From positions 744,001-808,000 of the forward strand of contig JAJFZO010000731.1 in the NCBI GenBank assembly GCA_021397835.1: 64,000 bases of DNA, in the 5' to 3' direction. Each line of letters begins with the position of its first letter. Positions within the stretch are counted from its first letter, which is position 1. This document shows, piece after piece, positions 49,601 through 62,441 of the stretch. A model generated the notes under the pieces. That model saw only the letters and a list, made by a program, of their open reading frames with translations. It was not told the origin of the DNA and ran no database searches. Source of the stretch: Moringa oleifera (taxonomy: Eukaryota; Streptophyta; Magnoliopsida; Brassicales; Moringaceae). The translations under genes were made by a program, and so were the position numbers.

Positions 49601-52600
49601 TAACTATCTTAGCAAAGTGTTATGTAAAAGAATTATATTTTTGCCTAATTTAGTTCTCCAGGGTTTCGACTGATAAGAAAGTGAGTAGAAACTGTAGGGA
49701 TTTTTGAATTATGCATGTTACTTTCAAGCCAATTGTCCTGAAGGAGGTTGGACAAGGGAATGACTACAGTTATCTGGAATATGTTTTCACAATTATGCTT
49801 TAAAATGATTTTGGTTACTCCTGTTTTGAATGCACATGTTGAAGTGCTTCTAAGAAAATGGACCTTGTTGAATGGTTGGAATTGTTGAGAAGGCATTTTT
49901 TTTTTAATCTTTGGTTGACTTTAAATGAGCATCCTTCATTGATCTCTGTCATAGCTTGCACTTATTCTACTGATGTGAAGCTTGATTTTGGGGTCCAATT
50001 TGTTAAGCTCCAAACTTAGATGTGCAGTGATGTGGAGTTTGATTCTGAGGTCTAATTTGTTGAGTAAGTTTGATGCTCACCCACTTTGCTTTCGGCATCC
50101 ACAGGAGAAAAGTGATGAGGATGATAGCTCAGAAGAAAGTAGCGATGAGCAGCCTCCAAAGAAAAAGGTGAGTTTCTAAATTGTCCAAGTCAATATGTTT
50201 GTATGACTTCCTTAGTACATCACTCTACTTATTCAACTTTATGTACTGCAGTCTAAGGTCCCCTCAAATGCTGGAAAGATTACTGGTAATAATACTGTTA
50301 AAAGGGAAAGTGGTGATGATGACTCTAGTGAAGATTCAGAAGAAGATGAGGAAAGTGACGAAGAAAAAATAACTCCAAAGAAAAAGGTGAAGTTATTTAA
50401 GATATTTGCTTTTGTTGTCTTGTTGTTTGTTGGATGTATGTTGTTATTCATCATTATCAATATAATAATGAGCATCTCTGGATAGTAGCTGAGAAATACT
50501 CCAACAATTCGGATGTTAGCCGCATTTGTTTTTTTTCTAAAATTGATGTATCTGGTCATGTGGTTTGGGTTGCATTGGTACTTGGGTCCTTTGGGTTGGA
50601 TTGCATTGGTACTTTGGTCATTTGGACCTGCTGTCATCTTGAGTTAGTTCATTCAGTGAATTGATTGCTTTAGGTCTCCGTTGTTAATCTTCAGGTAAGG
50701 TTGACTCGTTAAACTGGCTTTGATTATCTTTGAAAAACTTTTGGATCTTTGTTAGTTCTGTGTCCAGTCCCTCTTTGGGTTATGTCATGTTGTGGTTGTT
50801 GGCGGTTCAGGTCATTTTGGTTTTGGGCCAGTCTAGAGATCCTGTTGATTTAACTCTTGGTTGAGTCAGTTTTAAGTCATGTTGTTTTGATATATTTTCA
50901 GATAGGGGTTGGGTTGGGTTTCTGGCATTGTTCAGTATTTAATTACTTGTATGCCTGGCGTTAGAAACCTGAGTGTTCATGTATCAACAAACGTAATTTG
51001 TAATATTCTACTTTATTGTGTTCCCCTGACTTCACTTTTAGATTTTATGCTTTAATATGTTGTTCATATAAGATGGCTTCTACCTAAGTAAACGCTATTT
51101 CTGTGGGAAACAGGACACCGATGTAGAAATGATGGATGCATCACCACGGGCTGATGCAAAATCTGGGAAGAAAGCTGTAAATACATTTTGCCTTGATTCT
51201 TAGCTGTTTATATTTTCAGTTGGCCCTGATATCATGAGGTAATTAGTGTAACATTTCACGCAGCCCAAGACACCTATCACTCCAAAAGTGGAAGCTACTG
51301 GATCAAAGACACTGTTTGTTGGAAACCTGTCTTTTATTGTCGAACAAGCTGATGTGTATGTCTAGCTTCCTTGCTTTGAATCTTGAGGCGTGGCTATGTT
51401 TTTGATCTAATGTACTCTGCTTGTTGCTTTGCAGGGAAAATTTCTTCAAGGATGCTGGTGAAATTGTTGATGTTCGTTTTGCCACAAACGAGCAGGGGCA
51501 ATTTAAGGGCTTTGCACATGTTGAGTTTGCCACTGCGGAGGCTGTACAGAAGGTGAGGACTCCATTCTTATATTTGTAAATCAATCAGTTGAACTTCTGG
51601 ATGATTCCAGCAGTTTTGGATGCAACTGCATTTGAATTTTAGGTCATGTTTGGTTGTGTAATATTGAATTCTAATTGTGTCTTGCCCATGGTTATAGGCG
51701 CTTGAGTTAAACGGTGTAGAACTGCTTAATCGACCTGTTAGACTAGATGTGGCTCTTGAAAGGGGCTCATATACTCCATACAGCGGGTACTGCTTCTCTC
51801 TTATCACCAATTTTACAAGGTTTCTTATTTAGGTCTGACAGTTCAATGGTTTTTGATTGCTGATCTGCAGCAAAGGAAACAACTCATTCCAAAAGGGTGG
51901 TAGAGATCAGGCTCTAACAATATTTGTTAAGGGATTCGATCAATCCCTTGGGGTGGACCAGGTATTGCATAGAAAGATGTGGTGAATCATGGAGTCTAGC
52001 TTTTTGTTAATTGTTTGTATTATCAAAAGTTGTTTTTGCTTTAACTCGAGCAAATCTTACAGATTAGGAGCGCATTGCAAGATCATTTTGGTTCTTGTGG
52101 AGAGATTACCAGGACAGCTATCCCTACTGATTATGAGAGTGGTGCTGTTAAGGGGTTTGTATATTTTTATTTTTCTATTTGGTCTTCATATCGACTTAGT
52201 TCTGCCATTTAACATGCAATATGTACAAGTTTCAATTTACTACCTAGGAGAAATGAAGTGGGCGAAGGACTGTGATGTTATAGTTTGGGCATACCTTCAT
52301 TGTAACAAAAGGGATGAACTTAGATACAGTTTTTTCTTGTGTTGTGGGATCACACTCGGAATTTTTTCCCTTGCAGAATTGCTTACATGGATTTCATGGA
52401 TAAGGAGGGTTTCAACAAAGCCCTAGAACTTAATGGAACTAGTCTTGGAGACGATTACTTGACAGTGGATGAGGCGAAACCAAGAGGTGATAGCCGTGAT
52501 GGAGGAAGAAGTGGTGGCAGAGGTGGTGGAAGAAGTGGAGGTAGAGACGGTGGAGGCCGTTTTGGTGGTAGGGACGGTGGAGGCCGTTTTGGTGGTAGGG

Positions 52601-52903
52601 ACGGTGGAGGCCGTTCTGGTGGTAGGTTTGGTGGTAGAGGTCGTGGTGGTAGGTTTGGTGGTAGAGGACGTGGAACACCCTATAAGCCTAATGTTACTTC
52701 AGCTGCCCAAGGTGTGTATCCATCCATGCTTCCAGGTGTAGAAGTCAATCTAAGCGATACCTTTTTGAATTAATGCCTAGTACCTGCTCTATTGTGTTGA
52801 AAGAACTCAACACTGCTTGCAGTGATGATTGTTTGAGAAACAAATTCTTACGTAATTTTGCATTGTTGCAGGTAAGAAGACTACCTTCAATGATGATGAG
52901 TAA
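46629..52903 (+). CDS. Nucleolin-like protein with expanded acidic exon array, two RRMs and RGG tail
   Basis: Nucleolar protein acting in rDNA chromatin and pre-rRNA processing. Exons: 46629-46661, 46789-46837, 47391-47563, 47644-47769, 47855-47980, 48557-48664, 48751-48873, 48985-49104, 49205-49333, 49425-49529, 50105-50167, 50252-50386, 51114-51176, 51264-51355, 51435-51552, 51698-51786, 51871-51961, 52063-52154, 52377-52711 and 52872-52903; 2202 nt, 733 aa. Residues 1-450 are Lys-rich segments alternating with Ser/Asp/Glu tracts, likely CK2 targets, mostly one unit per exon. RRM1 is about 466-540 (KTLFVGNLSF; GFAHVEFA), RRM2 about 565-645 (LTIFVKGFD; GIAYMDF). Then comes a Gly/Arg RGG region and the terminal GKKTTFNDDE. 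The order matches Arabidopsis NUC-L1/NUC-L2. Two exon-like copies at 48176 and 48378 are left out. Which repeat exons are used in vivo is unknown. Confidence 0.9.
48176..48283 (+). pseudogene. Dead copy of the nucleolin acidic repeat exon
   Basis: Flanked by good splice sites (AACTTAG before, GTAAGT after) and in the same phase as its neighbours. It encodes RTAVTKKPHVSDAPAKKVK, then TAA at 48233-48235, then DSSEESSSEDETSSDE. Including it would truncate the protein before the RRMs, so it is either skipped or creates a nonsense isoform. Confidence 0.8.
48378..48450 (+). pseudogene. Second decayed nucleolin repeat exon
   Basis: Follows an acceptor-like AATCAG and starts GAATCAGCTGCTACACAG, clearly similar to the GAACCTGCTGCT start of the live exons, but the acidic second half and a matching donor are missing. 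The right limit is approximate. Confidence 0.6.
52500..52673 (+). repeat. 27-bp minisatellite encoding the nucleolin RGG tail
   Basis: Units of 27 bp such as GGTAGGGACGGTGGAGGCCG recur at 52537, 52564 and 52591, followed by a variant with GGTAGGTTTGGTGGTAGAGG. Each unit encodes nine residues (GGRDGGGRF or GGRFGGRGR), so unit gain or loss keeps the frame. Confidence 0.9.
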
Positions 52904-55151
52904 AGAGCAGAGCAGAAGTTGAGGAGGCTCTGTTGGTTTAATAGCTGTCACTGTCTATTTAGTTATTTTGGCTGTTTCTGTTGAAGTAAATTCTTAGACT
53001 TAGAACATATATAAGCAGATTTGGTATTTGTCAATTTTGAAATTTCCAACCTTGTTATTGCTTCATGAGAGGTTTTCCTCATTGCTCTCAGAATCAGAGT
53101 ACTTCTCATTTTGTGTTTTTTTTTTTATTTTTCCTTGGAATTTTAATATTTATTAACTTATGGTAACGATTGAATTTAATGTTTTTATAGCCAATGTTGC
53201 AAATTAACTTTCAATGCTTTACTTTTTTTGGTCATTTTATTTTCTCGTATTGAATTGTTGGAAGAAACATGGTAGAAGGAAAAATACATTCTAATTGAAA
53301 ATGCAATGAAGTTGATAATTTTGGTTGATAAGATGTTTTGAGTGCTAATTTCAGCTGGCTTTTATGGTCATCCGACTTATGTCTCATTGTTTTCTTTATG
53401 TTTTTCACCAAGCCCCGTAGAGATTAATTATTGAAGAGGCTATGATAATATATAAAATTGTTAAAAATTGTTGCAGTCGATTTGCCATTTCCATAAAAGA
53501 TATAGTTGACATCTCGTATGTGGCTACTGGGGCATCAGAAGTGAATAACGCCTAAGGCCAAATGATAACAAATTTGACAAGGCCACCTAAATGTTTTCGT
53601 AATACAAAATTCATCCAAAATAAAATCAGTTAATAAATTTTTAATCTCACAAAATACCCTGGAAGTGTTTCTTCAAACAACCAAAATTTGAAACTTCATC
53701 CACAGTCCGTCTAGTCCATCGTTTACCACTGAGACAAGCTTTTGGTGGTGAAGCAAAGTTCTGCCTTAGATTGCCTTAAACTAGCATGCTCATGTTCCAC
53801 TCAAGGAACTGTTGCGACAAAGTGTTGTGGTTAATTCTATGGCTTAATCCACTGCATAATAAACTTTAGGTGGTTCATGTCTCTGTAAACCAAAGACCAA
53901 AATAGGGTAAGATTAGTACAGAATAAATTGCACAAGGCCTTTTGGAAAACTAATTGAAACTTTGGAATAATGAAAGGAATGAAGCTTCTAATAAAACTAG
54001 AAGTTAAAAACGACCTCAGCAGTACGTGAATGAAAGATAACAGAAAACATTACATTGTAATGAGCAACTCAACCAATGAACAGAGAGCATATAAACGCCC
54101 ATGCCAATAGCTCAGCCCCTCCCCTCCCCTCCAAAAATAACATAAATATATAAATGAAAAACTATGAGTGCCGTGCCATACCCATCTTTTTGGTTGGCAC
54201 AATAATATGGATAGCTAATATCACATAATATAACATTTGGATGTAGTAGACAACACCAATGTCAAAGCTACAAGCCCCAGATCAGGGCTTCACAACATAT
54301 GCCTTTGTATTGCTTAAATCTACCTTTGCAAAAGCACCATAACATATTCAATCCCAAATGACGAGAACTGCAGAGGGGGTTTTCCAGCAGGATAAGAAAA
54401 CCATTACTACACCATGCTTCAATACCAACATCACTTTTTTGATAAGCTACACCCGCATCATTGATTTTTCAATTATTCAAGTTGCTGAGCTATTAAACAG
54501 AAGCTACTACAGTGCTCAGAAATTTATTCCAGTAGATCAGGCAACCTGCTGAGGCTATCAATAATTTCACCTCAAATCTTAAAAGACTAATACTCACAAA
54601 ATCTAACTTCCCAATACGCTACAAGCGACTTACAGTAGGTATGAAAGTGAACTCATCAATAACTTTCTCATTTTCAAATACATGAAGACGGCAAATATAA
54701 TTTTAAATATTCTGAAAATCTAATATTAACATAATTTTGATGCAGAAAACTCATGAAAACTGTAAGTTTAATAGATTTTATATCATTGTTAAGTTGAACA
54801 GAAATTGAATTTACACTAATGTAAAAACCAACATAATCTATGTTTTCTTACTATTTAAACAAATATCCTTCGTTTTTAATTTCATTGTTTTATTTTGCTT
54901 CCCCTTTCTATTCTGTTTTCTATTCTCTAAATTTATTGTTATGCTGTACTGAGAAGGAAAATAATCATCCATTGAAATATTCCCCCGCGCCCCCCGTCCC
55001 CCCCCCCCCCCCTCCCCCAACCAGCCTCTCCATTCTCCTGGTCTAGGGCAACTGTTTTTTAGTGAACTGCCAAAAATTTGAGAAAACAAGACATAAAACA
55101 GGTCATTGTTGAAAGCTAAGCATCACCTGTGGTGTTTGGCTTTGGGTCTAT
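52904..55151. other. Convergent intergenic region between nucleolin-like gene and TAF11; no gene seen
   Basis: Holds the 3' UTRs of two convergent genes. 52904-53100 is probably nucleolin 3' UTR. No coding sequence was recognised. The one notable feature is the poly-C tract at 54981-55018. Confidence 0.55.
54981..55018 (-). repeat. C-tract; G-rich on the TAF11 sense strand
   Basis: Nearly pure C on the plus strand (CCCCCGCGCCCCCCGTCCC then a long C run ending CTCCCCC). On the minus strand this gives several G runs in a row about 135 bp after the TAF11 stop codon, probably in its 3' UTR or just beyond. It could form a G-quadruplex in DNA or RNA. An artefact of assembly in the homopolymer length is possible. 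Confidence 0.7.
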
Positions 55152-58100
55152 CTAATGGAAGAGCCTTGGCACAGACCTCCTGGGCACTTTGCCCTCAAGC
55201 TTCAGTCTTCTATATGCTTCTCGAATGTGGCAAGGCCTGATTGGCCCAGATTCCTTCCTCTCCCTCATAACTATTCGAGCTGCAAACAATGGTGAATTTA
55301 AGAAAATAAACAGAAGGCAACTCACATGTAAAGAATGTAATCAAGAAAGCATCACAGCACCACAAAGATTTTGCTGTAGTTCAATATTTAGTTATTCTGT
55401 CTCCAAGTCAATATTTGGCTGGAGAACAGTTACTCTGAGAACAAAAATTAAAAGCAAAATTGATGGATGCAAAGGGACATTTATACCTGCCTCAACGAGT
55501 TCACCAACAAACATTTTTGCTATCCCACATACAACAATTGTCATTGGCAAAGAGATCTTCTGGCTTCCAGTGATGCTCACCAGCAACTGCATCGGACCAG
55601 AAGAGAAAAGTAAACCTCAGTGCATGAATGAGATCTAGGCTGCATCAAAACCACTTGGCAGGTTAACAGCAATAACCAAGCCTGAAGGTAACTCAGGCTA
55701 TGATACATCTTTGCCATAGAGTTCAACTAAAATCAGAAGAGACATACAAAAATGAAGACATAGCATTTTTCTCAACTTGACAAACAGGCAGCAATCACAT
55801 GAGATAAAGTAAAAAAGAACAAGGAAAACACACCCTTCTCATGTTAGACTTCTGAAGTGCAGATCTTCGAAAGGATTCATACCTACTCATCTGTTGCTCT
55901 GTGAACTGTGATAAAATAGCCCTGACAACAAGAAGCTAAGTTACAGTAATTAGATGGACATGTCTCATCATAATCATTGCCATAAATTGTCAAAGGTCCA
56001 AGGGTAGATGGGATATGAAGTTTCAAGTAATAAAAGTTGAGTGGATGGCGAGGTTGCTGTTTGATCTCCCTATCGTAGGTACATAACTTGCCAAGTGAAT
56101 AAGTGAAGAAACAATAACCATTTTATTGTGGTCCACGGTCCTCGTTCCACTTTCAAACCCTTATCCTCTTGCTTTCCAATTACCTTTAAACAATTAACAA
56201 CCATTTTAAAATCTTTTTCCTGAAAAACAGCCCAGCCAACATAAAGATTTCACCCTTCTAACTCTTTTCATATAATTGCTGGTGCACCTACTGAACCAGC
56301 ATGACCCCCAAAGGCAATAGCATGCACAGCAAAGTGGGCTGATTTGCTGATGCTGATGGGGCAAAGCCCCAAGCTTGGGGCACTGATGGCTGCTTAAGCA
56401 CTGTGAGGGATCAGTCAACTGTTGGATCATAACACTCTTTAAAAGACACAAAAGAATACAACAGCAGCCTTAACTCTGGCAAGGCTATCCAGGTAGTAGG
56501 ATTCACTTGGTTTGTCACAGTTTCTTCCCTTTGATCTTGCCTTCAATTAGAAATCTCCAATTAAAAAACAAAATATTATTAGAAATTAGAAAATGTTATG
56601 AACTTGAAACAATTGCTTAAGTTATTAGAGTTTAGTACTACTTCTAACGGGCTGGCTTCTAGTTCATATATAAAGAATAAATGAAAGTGAGCATTGAGTC
56701 ATTGAAAGATCCAATTCAACTTTTCACATTCCAACCACTGACATTCTCCAAATGTAACCACTGACATACTTGGTGAAATGATTACAATCACTTAGTGAAA
56801 ATTAATTACGTTTCACTAATAATTTTTTTTTTTACTAGGATTACTACAACATACTAAACTGCCAAATAAGTTATATTAGTACTTTTAAATAGGACTATAA
56901 GAGTATTAAATAATTCATGAGCCTGTTTACAACATATATACAAACATAACAATTTGTACATTTTGCTCTGCGCTATTTTCGTTCTCCCTATTTCCCAGAT
57001 GACCATAACAGCTGCTACAAGTATACTTCATTTAGTCCAGGCAATAGAAGAACTTTCACAACCCAAGAGAGAAAGAGAGTTACCCTTGTATTTTCATGTC
57101 TAGAAATTCTGCAAATTCATAAAGCATGCTACAAATGTAACATGTAAAATTGTATTCCAACAAATGAAATGCTAGTAATGAGATAATAGAAAATCCATGT
57201 CATCAACTAAGCAAGGCTTAAATATTATTTAATAAAGTAACCGACTGGCTTCTCAAATTAAACATTTCTGTTGTTATTTTAGAATCATTTCTTTGCGCTA
57301 CTACTAATTAATCTAACACAAGATCCTACCAGATTTCTGATTCTCGAATAATGACACTGATATGGTGATTATATCATGCCTGAATTTGCATGGATAGTTT
57401 CCCCCTCATAAAGCTAGTGGAAAGTATAACAGTTAACATATAATGAAGAACCTAAGCTAGTAAAACAAACACCACAAACATCATACTTAGAAGGAACTAG
57501 ATTACCAAAACATATTCCGTTTTTCACTTGTCAAAACAACTTAAAATACATAAATCAGAGAATGGGAAACACCATAAAAGTAAGGAGTCCTGACAACTTC
57601 ATAAAAGGTCTAAAAATAGTTGAACTTCCATGCTTAGAGGTCAAACTTCAATAAATAATTGACAACACTCTTAAACTTTTCTTCCATGCTCTTTTTTTTT
57701 TTTTTTTTTCATGAAATGCACAATTAGTTGTCACATGTGTCAAGTTTGCTGATTAATGTAAGTTTTAAGATAAAAACACAACAGCCAGATTTCTAAATAG
57801 GACGTAAATTGTAAAGCTCAAGGGAAATTTAACTTTGTGATAGAGGAAAGATTGATAGGTACAAGACTGTGTAAGGAAAGTTCACAACAAGGATATGATT
57901 TTTGAAGTGATAGAACAACCAAACTACAGATAAATTTAAGCAAAGAAAGAACAAACACATATTCAAATGCTTAGGGTTTATGGAAGAATGAAGAATAAAA
58001 CACAATTAACTAAAGATTTTGAGGCATATTCCAAGTAGCATAAACAAAGAATCAGAATAACAAATATAACAACAAAAGTCAGTGTGCCAGTATATAACAA

Positions 58101-58561
58101 TAAGCTATCTGTTCTCCATTTTGGCTCCATCAGTAACCAGCTGATATGTGAGGTGAAAATTGAAATCATGCAAGACATAGCAAATATAGGAACAACAAGA
58201 ACAACTTAATTTTTGTTTTCTAATGTTCTACTTACTGCATCTTAGCCATCTTGACAGGATCAGCACTGGAGGGAAACTTTCCAAACTCAACGTCCATGTT
58301 TTCCTCCTCTTCCTCCTCATCTTCATATTTTCTTTTCCCTACTGCTGCGACGGTTGCTGTGGAGCCCAACAAAAGTGTGGATGTCGCCGGGTCAGAGGGA
58401 TTGTTGATAGGGACACTAATATCATTGTCTTCTAGCCCACTAGCATTGTCCTGTCCTGCAGGGGTTTGGCTCTCCAACTCATCAACAGCGACTGGTGAAT
58501 CAGGTGGCGATTCTTCTTGTTCTTCTAATGCAGCTTCAAATGGATCCTTTGATTGCTTCAT
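55152..58561 (-). CDS. TAF11: TAF11, TFIID histone-fold subunit, four exons
   Basis: TFIID component that pairs with TAF13 and contacts TBP/TFIIA at core promoters. Exons 58561-58236, 55921-55834, 55586-55487 and 55279-55152 join in phase (642 nt, 213 aa). The start MKQSKDPFEAALEEQEESPPDSP matches the plant TAF11 N-terminus; the ten in-frame residues upstream are read as leader because an acceptor-like GCAG lies just before. An acidic tract with KRKYEDEEEEEENMDVE (about 85-101) precedes the histone fold: AILSQFTEQQMSRYESFRRS (110-129), ITGSQKISLPMTIVVCGIAKMFVGELVEAAR (about 143-173) and SGPIRPCHIREAYRRLKLEGKVPRRSVPRLF at the end. Intron 1 is about 2.3 kb (55922-58235). Confidence 0.93.
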
Positions 58562-59060
58562 CTTTCTTATCCTCTCTGCATTCATATCCACAATCTTATT
58601 ATTATACCCATGATTATTTGAGATTAACTATGAATTTCACATTGAAACATAAACACATAATGATGAGCTCATACCAACACGGAAACTACCACAAATCTCA
58701 AACTATCGCATAATTAAGAAACATTATCCCATGCAAGTCCAATTTGCAAAAGTAAATATCAACAAGAAAAAAAAAAAAAAGAAGAGCAATTGAGCATTTA
58801 TCAAGCAGTTAAAGGACAATAATACTATGATAAAAATGACCATAAATATAATTAGCATCAAAAAGATGAACAAAAACTAATGAATTAACAAGAGAAATTA
58901 GAAGGAATAGTAAGTTTAAAGGTTAGCGATGAGAGACGAACTGAGTTGGTTAATCTGAAAGCTAAATTGGACTAGAGAAAGCAAAAGAGAGACAATCAGG
59001 GGACACTGTCTATTTGGGCTTCTGCTCCTCTAAGCTCCAACTCCTGGCTCTATTTTTAGT
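58562..59060 (-). promoter_or_regulatory. TAF11 leader and promoter region
   Basis: Read leftward: a CTAAAAATAG TATA-like element (about 59050-59060), an AGCCCA site II-like element (59015-59020), a C/T-rich leader (about 58980-58920), then probably a leader intron ending at GCAG near 58576, just before the start codon at 58561. All are sequence impressions without transcript support. Confidence 0.4.
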
Positions 59061-62000
59061 TCATGATATGGGAGCTTTTTTTACCCTTGTGGGTGCTCTT
59101 TAAGTAAAAAGGTAAACTAATGCGACGTCAGAGGAACAATACAATGGTAGAATATTCTTCAACAAGTAAACAACAATATATTATATCTTAAGGAATAAGA
59201 TCTGATACCTCACAGATGCAAATGTACTATATCTTAAAGACTACAGTTTCATACATTAATCATTAATTAATAAGAAAATCTTAGTGTCATGTCCTTGCAG
59301 GTTTTTGGGATAACATAGAAGCATCAATTGCGTCTTTAACATATCTGCTTTTTCTTCTTCACCTTTCTAGCAGCTTCTGCCCTTTGCTGACATATAAGGG
59401 ATAATTATTCTGCGCAAAGAAAAGGAACTCAATGTTATTGTGTCTGAGAACAATACATATCTATCGATGACACATGCTGACACTATTATGACAAAAGAAA
59501 ACTAAAATGAAAGACAAATCGAAGTTATTTCTTAGTGAACCAGGTTGCAGTCTTAATTGTGAGAGTGTCAACAAGCAGTATCATAAGACTCAGCATTCAA
59601 AGAGACCATACAGATCTAAGTGGAAACTCTTGAGGTTTCCGCCAATATAAATCTCATCTCCCTAATTTCAATGAGATTCAAACAAATGCCATGTGAAACA
59701 AGTAAACAGAAGAAGAAAGTATTATAAGTATGTGTCATTATAAAAATTACTTCAAGACATAATGCACAAAATTAAAGGGAAAAGCTAAAAAAGAAACATG
59801 AAAGATAATAAAATAAGAAGAGAAAAAAAAATTAACGAAAATGAAAGCAGAAGAAAGATGCATTCACACTGCTCAACTAAGAGAGAACTGTAAAGCACAC
59901 GACTAAACAAAAGGCAACACGAAGCCCTTCATTCTCACTTTGTCAAACACTAATCAGTAAAAATAAGCTACCATGAAAAACTTTCAATCTTAGTTCTTCC
60001 TAAGCTAAATACCCAGCAATATTATCATGCCTAGATTTCCCTTCATAACTAGTCCTCTAGTTAACAACTTGTAGCAACTTCAGTAAAATACAGAGAACTT
60101 GCATCCACAAACATCTACTTCCTGGTTCTTAGCACGTACGGCTAACTGAGTATATTAAGTTCCTAAGTTGCATGACTGTCAGGTACAAAGACTCGTCATA
60201 ATATTTCTTTCTCGAAGTTGCTGCTCTATGAAATGGAATTCCGGAATTGAAATGAAAATGCCAGCAAAACATCATAAATAGATGAGCCTCACAGGAACTT
60301 CCATTGTAAAGATCCCTAAAGTCAGCATCTTACAACAGTGACATAATTTAGCAAGAGCAAAGAACGATTAGCCACTAAAAGAAAGTAAGAGCATTTTTGG
60401 GTAAGAAACAGGACAATTAAGTTAAGATCACTAGTCTACCAGACAACCCAACTGGCACAACATTTTCCATCCTATAAGAATCCAAGATGGAACCGTGTGA
60501 CTTTTTTATGCTATTTCAAGACCATGCAACCAAAGTTCACTAATTACCAAAACATTTGTCACCATTACAAATGTCAGAAAGTTGCTCCTTGAGCAAGCAG
60601 AGGGATCAAAGGCACTTCGCAAACTAGAACAAGAATAAAGCAATAATAGTACGTGGATTAGAATTTTATAATAATTAATAAGTTTCAATCAAGAAAGCAA
60701 CTAAGTGAACTTTCTTTTCATCCAAACAGAACCATGCATCCCATGTTTTTTTAATCAGTTGTTTAGATGCGTAATCTGCCATTTTTATGTTTACACATAT
60801 CACATTACAGTATCTTCATAGCATATCCAATTGTTACATCTTATATTCAGCTCTCAGCATGCACTTCCATTTTCTTCATATTCTTTATTACTCAACCTGC
60901 AACATTGCAGAACACATGGCTAACCAGATCTGTCATGTTAACAGATCAGCCGTTGCTTGCTCTTGTAAGCTCATTTCTCCGACCAAACCTGATCCAGTTG
61001 CTCTACTTTTGCTATATACGTAATACATACTATTTAAATGGAAACCTAACATGTTATGCACTATTAACTAAGAAAGAAGATAGTTTCGATTAGCATCCAC
61101 AGAGATACCTACACTATCCCATTAAGCACAGCAAAACAGTGCTATCTATTCATTCAAACAGCCGAATCAGTGATCATTGCGAAGCTACATTATCCAATCA
61201 CTAGGAAAATGGGAACAAGATTTTCCTGGCTTGAAAGGGAAGCAGGGTCTCCATTGACTTGACTAAAGTTTAAAGCATTTTATTGGCTGATCAATAGATA
61301 AGGTTGTTATGTCAGTATCAGACAACAAGCAAGGCACCCATAGACCACCTTGCCCCCAGTTCAAGCAACACATGTTGCCATTACACATGCTTGCCCAACA
61401 ACAAGAAATTTAGGTGATTCCAAAGATTCCACCTAGAAAAAATTATCTCCATTCAAACATGTTTGGAAGACAAATTTATCTGTCAAGACAAAAAAATCAC
61501 ATTGTAGCAGTACATGCTAAAAGACAGACGAAGACATTAGACATGATTTGTGATACATACTGACACCAATTATGACCGTAATGTGATTTGTGGCATCTTC
61601 ATTGTGCGCCTATGATCAAAACAAACAGTATAAAATTATGAAACACTATCAATAATTCTGAACATTAAAAAAACGAAGTTATGAAAAGATGAGTAAAACC
61701 AATAAGAAAAATACAAGATGATTCTACAATGCTTTCACCAACTAGAGAAAGAAGAGGTGTTCATGGCTTTGCCCTATTTTAGTGCAGAACCTTTTATCAG
61801 TATGTCACGTGAATTAGAATAGATTCACACTTTCTCAGGCACATGTATATACATTCATAACATGGAACATTACTGCAGTAAGCTACCAAATAAGACAGAT
61901 CTCTGTATACATACATGTCTAGTTCCTCTTAGAATATTTTGCACTCAGATATAAATTACAAACAAAGAAACAATCCTAAATTTTGATCACAATAAGGTCT

Positions 62001-62188
62001 AATATCATCTTTACAGATGTGAAATCATCCAACAAAATAATGAATATAGAAGAAGTTTTAGATCCTCTGTCATGCATTCATCGACAAAAGGATACAAAAA
62101 AAAACCCACTTTATTGTTTTTCCTAAATTAGTCGGTACAGTTAAAAACGTCCAGAAAAGGGAAAATGATTTACTTGGAATTGAATTAC
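59061..62188. other. No gene resolved; possible introns and 3' part of the gene starting near 62441
   Basis: One exon-like piece on the minus strand at 61609-61561 reads AHNEDATNHITVIIGVS between CATAG and GTATGT. Another at about 59405-59340 reads through AAGCTGCTAGAAAGGTGAAG. I could not join either to the 62441 exon without a stop, so no model is given. The rest has no recognisable coding sequence. Confidence 0.35.
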
Positions 62189-62441
62189 CAAGTGGTTTAG
62201 CTTGGCTTCTGCAAGCGAAGGATCTTATGGGTGCCAGCGAGAAGCTGTTAAAATTCGTGTTTTGAGTGAGAGAAGACGGGTTTTTTAGCTGGAAAGGTGT
62301 AGCTATTTTGGTAGGAGAAGAAGCGAAGAGCAACCTCGGTACAAGCGAAACGAAGAAGCTTCTACGGCCAAATTGGGAAGACGATGGTGGCTGGTCGCTG
62401 GTGGGTTGCAAGTTGCCGGTGGTTGGTGTGGCTCGGGACAA
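62189..62441 (-). CDS. Putative first exon of an unrecognised, possibly organelle-targeted protein
   Basis: The open frame from ATG at 62441 encodes MSRATPTTGNLQPTSDQPPS... then FGRRSFFVSLVPRLLFASSP...SFACRSQAKPLG. It is rich in Ser, Arg and Phe and poor in acidic residues, like a plastid or mitochondrial transit peptide. A donor GTAATT follows CTTG at 62188; a second possible donor GTAAAT lies at 62173. Composition here is GC-richer than around it, as in a 5' exon. Family not recognised, and the downstream exons could not be joined with confidence. Confidence 0.35.

Noticed and set aside
50434..50664. 76-codon open frame in the nucleolin-like gene
   Set aside because: Lies wholly in the intron between 50386 and 51114, with no recognisable domain.
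52439..52678. Antisense open frame rich in His/Tyr over the nucleolin tail
   Set aside because: It is the complement of the RGG-coding minisatellite; the plus-strand frame fits the nucleolin-like gene and joins its neighbours in phase.
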